A stretch of DNA of 64,000 nucleotides. Source: Isoalcanivorax pacificus W11-5 (lineage in GTDB: Bacteria; Pseudomonadota; Gammaproteobacteria; Pseudomonadales; Alcanivoracaceae). Within the stretch, counting starts at the first letter, position 1. Each line of letters starts with the position of its first letter. A program made the position numbers and the translations under genes. This document shows, piece after piece, positions 9,828 through 18,100 of this stretch. Location of the stretch: the NCBI RefSeq assembly GCF_000299335.2, contig NZ_CP004387.1:3364994-3428993 (forward strand), read 5' to 3'. Below the pieces are notes generated by a model, which worked only from the letters and a program-made list of their open reading frames with translations, ran no database searches and was not told the origin of the DNA.

Positions 9828-12800
9828 TTACAACAGCAGACGTGTCAGCAACAGCAACACCAGTGCCACCACCAGCAGCAGGGCCGCATAGAGCAGATAA
9901 AGATGCAGGCACAGCCATAGCAGTATCAGCGCGAGTAGCGCCAGCAGCACCGCCGCCAGCACCAGGCACCAGCGCCGTTTCCGTTTCCGGACCAGTCCAA
10001 CTACCGTGAGGATGAGCGCCACCACGATGACCAGCGCGACCAGCCAGTGCACCCAGCAGGTTGCCCGTTCGCTGAGATCACAGGACGCGCCACCAGTCGG
10101 GGTGTACGGCATGTCGTCCTCACCATCGGGTATCCCGTCGCCATCGCTGTCGGGATCAAGGCTGTTGTCGAGGCCGTCACCGTCTATATCGCCACGCGGT
10201 TCCTCGCCATCCGGGATGCCGTCGTTGTCACTGTCCGGGTCAACGACGTTATCGAGTCCATCGCCGTCGGCATCGCGCAACGGATCACGTTCGCTGCCAT
10301 TGTCTGGCGCGTCAGGATCGTACAGCTCTTCACCGTCGGGAATGCCATCGTTGTCGCTGTCGCGATCCAGATGATTGGGAATGCCGTCGCCGTCTGCATC
10401 ACCCTGCACTTCGTCTTCATCGGCCAGCCCATCACCGTCCTGGTCGCCGGTCTGCACCAGCGGCACGGACAGATTGACGCTGCTGAATGCCGGCCCGGCG
10501 CAGTCGTCGCCGGGGTAATGGCTGCTGGCCTCCCAGGTGCCGCCTTCCACCGCCACATAGGCATCCTCGAAGCAACCGTACTCATCCGTCATCACTTCCC
10601 GGTAGACCGGATTGCCCGCCGGGTCCCGGTAACGCACGGTGACCATTTCGGTCGGGCGCGGTGGCTGTGTGCACCCCATGGCGCTGATGATGGCGCATTG
10701 CCCGGGCATCTTCTCTGCGTCCAGCAGCAACCCCATGTCCGCCAGCGCCGCTCTGGCTTCGGCATTCTGCCCGTCCTGATATGCGCTCGCGGCCTGTGGC
10801 CGGAAGCGTTTCCCACAATCCCGGACACTGGTGTCCAGTGTCATGTCGGTACGACGTCGCAAGCCCACACTGACCGTGGTGCCACCGACCGGCACCAGTG
10901 TGTCGCCACGGGGCATCCAGGCGGTGACATGGATATCGTGGTCGGTGCAGACGGGTGCATCGTCATTCGGCCGGAGATCAAGCTGCCCCAGGTAGCGCTC
11001 GCCCGGTGCAACCAGACGCTTGGCGTCGGCAAACTGTTTGTGCCAGTCCGCCGGGATACCGTCTTCGCGGAAGTAGAACAGTTGCGGCTGTTCCTGTTCA
11101 TTGACGATCTGGAAGTTGAACGCCACCGGCGTATAGGGGCTCGCGGTTTCACTGGTGACCACACGAAGATTCTGCTGCGCCTTGTCATTGCTGGCATCGG
11201 TATCATTGACCTGGCGACGGATCTCGACGCGCACGCAGTTATGTTCATCGTCTGTGCCGTCCGGCGTCCAGACGAAGAAGACATCACGGTATTCACCCGA
11301 GGGAATGCTGCCGATAAAACGGATCGCCCGTTCATCGAAACTGCCCTCGCCCCCCACCGTGTGGTAAGGCTCGGACATCAGGAATTTGACTTCCACATCG
11401 TAGGCGGTCGCCGGCCCGCTATTATGAACGCGCACATAGATACGATTCTGCTCGTCGGCAATCGGCTGCTCTTCCCCCGGTCCGGTGGACAATTGCACGG
11501 TCTGGTCATACGGGGCATAGCCGTCGCCATCGCGCTGGTTGTCCACCCAGATGTCCGGGCTGGTCCAGTGCGGGTCGCCACGGCGCACATAGAGATCGTA
11601 CTTATCCGGTGGCGGATCATAATCCACATCGATCAGATAACCGTCGTTATCGGGCAGCCTGTCCAGCACGTCGATATCAATGCCGGTGCCTGCCGGCTGC
11701 AGGCTGCCGCCCACGGCCAGTGCGGCGTCATTGATGTGATCGGTGGAAGGCGTGCCGTCGCGCACCAGCACCGGTGCCTCACCCTGGGGAATGAGGCGGT
11801 TTGCGTAGTACACCAGCACACCGTCGGCCGGCACCGGGTCGGCTTGCGCCAGCGCCGGGCTGCGCGCCTCGATCCAGTAGAAATGGTGCTCGGATTCCAG
11901 TGTGGTGGCGCCTTCGGTGAGCCCGATGGCCACTGCCGCGATCTGGTCGCTGTCTATTTCTGCCTGATAGTGCAGCGGGATCGGCGGCTCGCCTTCGCGC
12001 TCTGTGCCGGACGGCGGGCGCTGGATATAAAGTACGCGCCCGCCATGGGACGTGACCCAGGTGGCTTTTTCCTTGGACCAGACCAGCGGATGCGCCCCGT
12101 CAAACGGCCGCGCCATATTGTCCCAGTGATCCGCCGTGTGCGTCAGCAGGCTGTCCACTTCGTCGTGGACGTACAGGTCTTCCAGCAGCAATTGATGCGA
12201 CAGGCCGTGGGCATACTGCATGGTATTGTTGTCCGGCCCCTGGACGGACACAGACAGATAGCGAGTCTCCCCCGCAGCGTCATAGGGCCAGAGTCCGGTC
12301 GTGGCCCAGTCACGCTGGAAGGCCGGGTCATTGACCACGATCACCACGCGGTCGATATCGTCTGCGGCCTCTGCCGTGGCGCCATCCAGTACAGTTGGCT
12401 CTGCGGTAATGAGTTTGTCGAGCACCTCTTCGGCCATTTCCACCAGCAGATTGCGGCTGCTGTCCTGATAGTGCGCACTGTCATGATCGAGCGCCACCGG
12501 GCCACGATACAGCGGCACCAGTGTGGTCTGACCATAGCTGACGCGTTCGAGCCAGGCCGCCGCCTCCGTCACGCGGGTTTCGATCATCGCCGGGTCGGCA
12601 CTGCCGCCGATGCCGCTGAAATCCGCGCGCACTAGCAGCGTGTCCTGCTCACCAATCGGGAACGGGCCTCGTGAAACCGTGACGGGTCGCAGCGCGACAT
12701 TGTTGTTCTGCCTGACCTGCGCCAGCCCCGGCGCGGAGACGGACGGGTCGTACAGGTTGAGCAGGCGTACCGCGAGATGCACACCGCCGTCTTCGGCCTC

Positions 12801-14213
12801 GACGTCCTCCGGTGCCGGGGGGCGCCACACCAGCGGGCCCACTACGGTCATGCCGTCGCTGGTCGTCTGCCGGCCTGCAATCGTTGGCAGATACAGCCGG
12901 TTATCCGGCGTGTTGGAAGAGGACGAGGCGTAGGCGCTATAGAAGCCGCTGTCGTGCCAGTCATCGGGGAACGCCAGCGGCGAAGCCGGGTCCGCCCAGA
13001 ACAGGCGGGCGGTCACATTGGTGATCGGCTGCTCGCCACGATTGCGAACCGCCAGGTACAGATAGTTGTTTTCGTTGAAGCGTGGCTGCTGAAACGCATA
13101 ACTGTTAAGGCCCGCACTGAGCGCGGCGTCCAGGTCAATATCCGGATGATGACGCACGAGAATATCTGGCGAGGACAACAGATAGCCGTCGTCCGATGGC
13201 TGTACACCTTCGTCGCCGACATAATCGCGCACGTAGGCATCGAACGGCGGTGTATAGCCTGCACCGGGATACATCACCACGCGATGTTCTGTGGCATCCA
13301 GGACCAGCACCCTGCCCTCGCCGTCCAGTACGATTTTCTGCAGCGCATCAAACAGCGGCGCACCGCCGAGATGACGATAGAAAGCGCCGGTGTCTTCCAG
13401 CACGACAATACGGTGGTTATCCGTGTCCGCGACATAGACACGACCGTCATCACCGACGGCCACATCGCGGGGGTAACGGAACTGCGCGCTGCCAGTGCCG
13501 AAATGACCAAAGGCTGTCTGGGCACCACCGCCTGCCGGCAGCCGCAGCACACGGCTGTTGCCGGTATCCGCCAACCACAGGTCCCCGGTTGCGGTCACAT
13601 CCAGCCCGTAGGGATTGTTCCAGTCCGTGCCCTCACGCCAGACAGCCCAGCTGTCGTCGTCAGCGTTGTCTGCCACCAGCACGCGGTTGTTACCGGAATC
13701 CAGCAGGTAGACCGAGCCATCTTCCGCCACGGCAATATCGCGGGGCATGAGAATGGCGCGGCCGTCCACGGTGGTGCCTGCGCTGGCGAATGCCGCGTCG
13801 TGGCTGTAGCTGTCGGCACCGCTGTCGTAACGAAACAACTGCACCTGGCCGGACAACGCATCGACGACAAACACATTGCCGTCGGCGTCCACCGCCACGC
13901 CCTGTGGTTCACGAAAAGCACCCGCTGCTGCCGCGTCTGCGTTATAACCGAATTCATGCCAGGTATAGGGGCCAGGAAAATCGGCAAGGCGGGTATAGCG
14001 GATACGGTGATTGCCGGTGTCCGCAATCAGCAGACGTTCCCGGGCCGCGTCCACGGCCATGCCGGTCGGCACCATCAGGTCATCGCCGATGATAAAGGGC
14101 GGGCCATATTCCAGATCGTCCGCCTGGGCCAGTGGCGCGGCCAGCAACAGCCCCGCCAGAAGCCCCAGCATCCGGACAACGCCGGACATTCCCTGTCCGC
14201 AGTGCGAAATCAT
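9828..14213 (-). CDS. Exported NHL-propeller / M6-peptidase-like / calcium-repeat protein with C-terminal membrane anchor
   Basis: This is a 1461-residue envelope protein with a signal peptide (about 12-31). Six NHL-type repeats (about 38-320; e.g. IADTGNHRIR, VADTDNHRIVVLE) suggest a six-bladed beta-propeller, followed by a CARDB-like Ig stretch. About 530-790 resembles M6 (immune inhibitor A) metallopeptidases (VSYGQTTLVPLY, DLYVHDEV, HWDNMA). However, the zinc motif HExxH reads HGLSH (669-673), so the catalytic Glu is lost. More Ig-like regions and thrombospondin-type-3 calcium repeats (DxDxDGxxD, about 1262-1375) follow, then three hydrophobic helices split by RKRKRR. Last gene of the operon, 16 bases after the 318-residue gene. 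Binding or scaffolding at the cell surface is inferred. Confidence 0.85.
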   Translation of the reverse strand: MISHCGQGMSGVVRMLGLLAGLLLAAPLAQADDLEYGPPFIIGDDLMVPTGMAVDAARERLLIADTGNHRIRYTRLADFPGPYTWHEFGYNADAAAAGAFREPQGVAVDADGNVFVVDALSGQVQLFRYDSGADSYSHDAAFASAGTTVDGRAILMPRDIAVAEDGSVYLLDSGNNRVLVADNADDDSWAVWREGTDWNNPYGLDVTATGDLWLADTGNSRVLRLPAGGGAQTAFGHFGTGSAQFRYPRDVAVGDDGRVYVADTDNHRIVVLEDTGAFYRHLGGAPLFDALQKIVLDGEGRVLVLDATEHRVVMYPGAGYTPPFDAYVRDYVGDEGVQPSDDGYLLSSPDILVRHHPDIDLDAALSAGLNSYAFQQPRFNENNYLYLAVRNRGEQPITNVTARLFWADPASPLAFPDDWHDSGFYSAYASSSSNTPDNRLYLPTIAGRQTTSDGMTVVGPLVWRPPAPEDVEAEDGGVHLAVRLLNLYDPSVSAPGLAQVRQNNNVALRPVTVSRGPFPIGEQDTLLVRADFSGIGGSADPAMIETRVTEAAAWLERVSYGQTTLVPLYRGPVALDHDSAHYQDSSRNLLVEMAEEVLDKLITAEPTVLDGATAEAADDIDRVVIVVNDPAFQRDWATTGLWPYDAAGETRYLSVSVQGPDNNTMQYAHGLSHQLLLEDLYVHDEVDSLLTHTADHWDNMARPFDGAHPLVWSKEKATWVTSHGGRVLYIQRPPSGTEREGEPPIPLHYQAEIDSDQIAAVAIGLTEGATTLESEHHFYWIEARSPALAQADPVPADGVLVYYANRLIPQGEAPVLVRDGTPSTDHINDAALAVGGSLQPAGTGIDIDVLDRLPDNDGYLIDVDYDPPPDKYDLYVRRGDPHWTSPDIWVDNQRDGDGYAPYDQTVQLSTGPGEEQPIADEQNRIYVRVHNSGPATAYDVEVKFLMSEPYHTVGGEGSFDERAIRFIGSIPSGEYRDVFFVWTPDGTDDEHNCVRVEIRRQVNDTDASNDKAQQNLRVVTSETASPYTPVAFNFQIVNEQEQPQLFYFREDGIPADWHKQFADAKRLVAPGERYLGQLDLRPNDDAPVCTDHDIHVTAWMPRGDTLVPVGGTTVSVGLRRRTDMTLDTSVRDCGKRFRPQAASAYQDGQNAEARAALADMGLLLDAEKMPGQCAIISAMGCTQPPRPTEMVTVRYRDPAGNPVYREVMTDEYGCFEDAYVAVEGGTWEASSHYPGDDCAGPAFSSVNLSVPLVQTGDQDGDGLADEDEVQGDADGDGIPNHLDRDSDNDGIPDGEELYDPDAPDNGSERDPLRDADGDGLDNVVDPDSDNDGIPDGEEPRGDIDGDGLDNSLDPDSDGDGIPDGEDDMPYTPTGGASCDLSERATCWVHWLVALVIVVALILTVVGLVRKRKRRWCLVLAAVLLALLALILLWLCLHLYLLYAALLLVVALVLLLLTRLLL

Positions 14214-14229
14214 GCGTGTGCTCTCCCTG

Positions 14230-15186
14230 TCAGTTCTGCGGTGTCTTTCCGGCGTCTGTGCCTACCGGATTGTCGCGGTAGAACGCCCGCGCTTTCCGCA
14301 AGAGGTCGTTGTCCGCCGTGGCACCGTTTTTTTCCGGCACACGGTTCAGCACCGCGCGCCAACGGGACGCGGTACCAAAGTGTTCGGCGTCGGTCAGCAG
14401 GCGCTCGGCATAGGTGGCGGCATTGAGGTAATCCGGCTGCGCCATCGGGGCGCCGGATTTTTCGTTGGTCAGGCTGGCCGGCTGGCTGTTGATCAGCGCC
14501 ACGCTGCGCATCAGCGCCTGCAGACTGTTCTCGCCCGGCATGCGCCCTAAAATCTGCAGCAGGTCGTGCTGGCGAAACGCTCGCGCCCGGCCCGGAAACG
14601 CCTTGTCACTGGCCGAGGCTTCCACCACCATCATGACAGCCTGCACCGACGCCGGATTATCGATCGCTACCAGCGCATCCACCATGCGCTGGTTTGCCTG
14701 CGGCGCCTGCCCGGCCAAAGTCGGCCGCAGCAACCAGTATTCCCAGGCCAGCCGGTAGGCTTCCGTCGCCTGCGCCGCCGACAGGGGCGGGGCTGCGGGT
14801 GCACGCGCAGCCGGTTCGGCCACTGCTGTCAGGTAGCGTTCGCGCAGTGTGTCATAACGGTCGGGTGCATCACGCCGGTCAGCGGCGATCAGCAGCAGTT
14901 TGGCTGCTTCCGAGCGATACTCCTGCGCCCGCGCCTGCGCAACCAGATCGGCGGATGCCAGCTTCGCCATCTCGTCCAGCGCGGCATCAAACGCCTCGCC
15001 CTGGCTGACACGGCCCGCGACATCATGTGGCGGCAGGCTCGCTGCCTCGCGCAGCACGGCACTGATCCGCGCTGCCGATGCCCTGACGTCATCCGGCCAC
15101 GGCATATCCTGCTCCTGCGCCATGGCGGCGGGCGCCGCCAGCACGGCCAGCCACAGGAAACCCCACAATTGCATGCATCGCGTCAT
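14230..15186 (-). CDS. Exported helical protein of unknown function in the deiminase operon
   Basis: I do not recognise this 318-residue protein. A signal peptide covers about residues 1-23 (cleavage after AAMA). The rest is rich in Ala, Arg and Leu and mostly helical by appearance (LVAQARAQEYRSEAAKLLLIAADRR), perhaps a helical-repeat adaptor. The ATG overlaps the TGA of the upstream deiminase gene by four bases, so translation is probably coupled; an alternative ATG lies four codons further in. Its fixed place between two giant surface proteins suggests a periplasmic partner or assembly factor, which is inference only. Confidence 0.8.
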   Translation of the reverse strand: MTRCMQLWGFLWLAVLAAPAAMAQEQDMPWPDDVRASAARISAVLREAASLPPHDVAGRVSQGEAFDAALDEMAKLASADLVAQARAQEYRSEAAKLLLIAADRRDAPDRYDTLRERYLTAVAEPAARAPAAPPLSAAQATEAYRLAWEYWLLRPTLAGQAPQANQRMVDALVAIDNPASVQAVMMVVEASASDKAFPGRARAFRQHDLLQILGRMPGENSLQALMRSVALINSQPASLTNEKSGAPMAQPDYLNAATYAERLLTDAEHFGTASRWRAVLNRVPEKNGATADNDLLRKARAFYRDNPVGTDAGKTPQN

Positions 15187-18100
15187 GGCTGATTACTCCA
15201 CCAGTCGAGCCCGTAGGGCTGACGCACCACATTCGAACCGCAGTGCACCTCGCCGTCCAGACGGTGATACAGATTCCAGTCGTCGACATATTCGACGTTC
15301 GGCAGCAGGCCACGAATCAACACCTCAAAAATATCGTCACCGCTGCCGACATCCCGCGCGCCAAACTGACGCGGGAAATAGTAATGGCCGTTGACGGGCT
15401 GGAAGTTCGGGGCGCCCGGTGTAAAGGCGACACTGAAGCGTCCTGTGTCGAAGCCGGCCCGGGCGCCCACATACAGAGTCGGCACTTCGATATACGTCAG
15501 GGGCACACCGGCCGCTGCATTCAGCGCGTCGATGACATCCTGGATCTTGTCCTGCACCGTAATCAGGTTGAAGGCGTGCATCTCGGTATCACCCAGCACT
15601 TCCGCCACCGTAATAAAGGCCGGTGCCGGGGCCTTCCAGAACCGTGTATCTTCCACCAGCACATACTTGTCACCGCTCTTCGGCGGCACGAACCATCCCA
15701 CCTGCGAAGGTGGCGCGGTGCGGATGACATTTTCATAAGCATTCGGATCGCCCGAGCCGTCCGGCAGCAGTTTCGGAAATGTGTTCCAGACCCGGCCGAT
15801 CTCGATAAAGCCGTTACCCAGTGTGGTGATTTCCGCCACCTGCCCGCGTGCACCGGAACCGCTGGCGTCATCGTTATAGATACGCACATATCCCCAGCCC
15901 GCACCGGTATGATCCACACCGGTTTCCAGCCGTCGCGGATCGATACTGTCCGCCGACGCGGCGCCGTCTTCCGGCGCTGCGCCCATGGCAAACAGCACAG
16001 ACCGGCCACGGTCCGCCACGGGGATGGTTTCCAGCTGCGTCCAGGCTTCTGCCGGGCTGGCCACGATCACTTCGCCGTCAACGATCGAGAAACCGAATAT
16101 TTCGTCGACATGGCTCACGCTCAGCCAGGCGGTAGGCACTTCAAACGGCGGCTGCACTTCCTGCGACGCGAAGAAGTCGAACAGCGCATCCGAGCGCGTA
16201 TCGCCGACGACAATGCGGCCGAGCGGGAATGCCGGCGTGGGCGGCAGCAACTCGACATTGCCGCCGTAATCGCCCGCTCCGCCACCCACGTCCACCCCCA
16301 TCTGGAAAATGGCGAAATCCGGCCCGAGCAGCCGTGTCTGAATCCATGGCGGCTGTGGATCCAGCAACCCTCGCGCATAGGGCAGACGCATGCCGGCCTG
16401 GACCTTGGCACCGCCCGGGCGCTCGTAGTAACCCATTTCGCCATGGTCCTGGAACCACTGCGTGGCACCCTCGGCCAGGCCCAACGCCTGCATCTGCCCG
16501 GAATGATCCAGCCCGACATAACCGGCCTCTGCCGAGGCGGTCTCGCGGAAACTGGCGTTACCCGGATCATCCAGCACCCAGACCGATTCCGAGGGCTGTG
16601 AATGCGGCAGCATGATCCAGGGTGCCACTTTCATGCGGATCTGATCGCTGGCCACGACCGCACCACCGTCACGCAGCTCCAGCGTGAAATCGATTTCACC
16701 ATCGAACGGATTCACCGCAAACATGCCAACAAAACGGAAAAACATGCCTTCCAGCCCGAACGTGATATCGCCACCGGGCCCGCCCCCGACAAAGTCCGGT
16801 GAACCCGGGTCCACCCACCGGGTGATATCCAGTTCCAGCGGCGGCGCCGGATTACCCACGCGCCCGCCGAGCGCACCCCAGATGGCTGTCTCACCTGCGC
16901 TGATCTGCTTGAACACATGCACGGACTCAATGTCTTCCTGCTCCGCTGCCCGCAGGAACACTTTCACCGATGGCGGCAACGAAGTGCCCGGATTGCGGAT
17001 CACAAACGGCGTAATGTCCGCTTCATCCGCCGCACCGTTGATCTCGAAGTCTTCGTGCACCGGGTCGCCGGCATCATCGAAATGTACCGCGTCGGGGATC
17101 GGCCTGCCGGCGGCGGTGCGGCCGCCATCGCGGTCGAGGTTCACGGCGAAGACAGCGCCGCGCGCCTTGACCCAGTCATCTTCGCCAGTGTCATCCGCCA
17201 CGTCGTCGATGAGGCCGTCCCGAGAGGTATCAGCATCCAGGTCAAGCCGCAGTATCTTGACGGTATGCTCGGCACTTTCGCCCAGCACCCCGCCGCCACG
17301 CAGCGCGCGCAACACGATGCGGTAATCGCCTGCCGGCACCAGATCACCGGCATGGTTGGTGCCATTCCATGACAGGGTGCCCGAGGCCGCCGTCCCCAGG
17401 CGGCCCTCCGCCACCACGACATCCGACGCGTCCATGGCTTCCCAGGCCACGTCATCTATCGTCGCCCCGCCGTCGACCTGGTATTCGATACTCACCTGCT
17501 CCGTGCCATCCTCCAGTTTTTCCCGGACAACGTATTCCGAGGACGCAGGCAGAATGGCCGGTGCCGCGACAGCGATCAGAATGGCGTTGTTTTCGCGGTC
17601 GCTGATGCCGCGCGGTGTCATGCCGATGTCCACCAGATCAATCTCGATGCTGTACCGCCCCGGCTTGGGCCGCAGCCCGCCGGTACCCCGCCCATCCCAC
17701 TTGAGCACCGTGGTACTGCCATGCAGGACGCTGATGATGTTCGGGTCATACGCGGTATAAAACGGATTAACCGGGTCGCTCTCATGGAAGATCTGCAATC
17801 GCGCGAACAGCCCGCTGACGAACAGCGGGTTGTCGTAGACCAGTGAATCCACGTGGTAGTAGATCAGCACATCCGTCTGGTCGGTGAAGTCTTCCGTGTG
17901 CGGCACGGCCTCCAGCGGAAAGTCCACGCACACCAGGCTGTCGCAATTGCCGAGGCTGACATAAGCCTGCGCGCTGTTGCGCTTCGGCACGCTGTCGTCG
18001 TCGGTCACTTCCAGCCCCACCTGGTAGTACCCCAGGCAGGTCAGCGTCGGCGATGACCCTGCCACATAGAGTTCAAAGCGGGTTGCTGACGGTCCGGACG

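Noticed and set aside
12195-12209. Active M6 metalloprotease
   Set aside because: The zinc motif lacks the catalytic Glu (HGLSH), so I describe the domain as peptidase-like only.
10047-12635. 862-codon plus-strand open frame inside the NHL/M6-like gene
   Set aside because: Antisense shadow: the minus-strand protein has signal peptide, NHL and calcium repeats in frame; the plus frame has no motifs.
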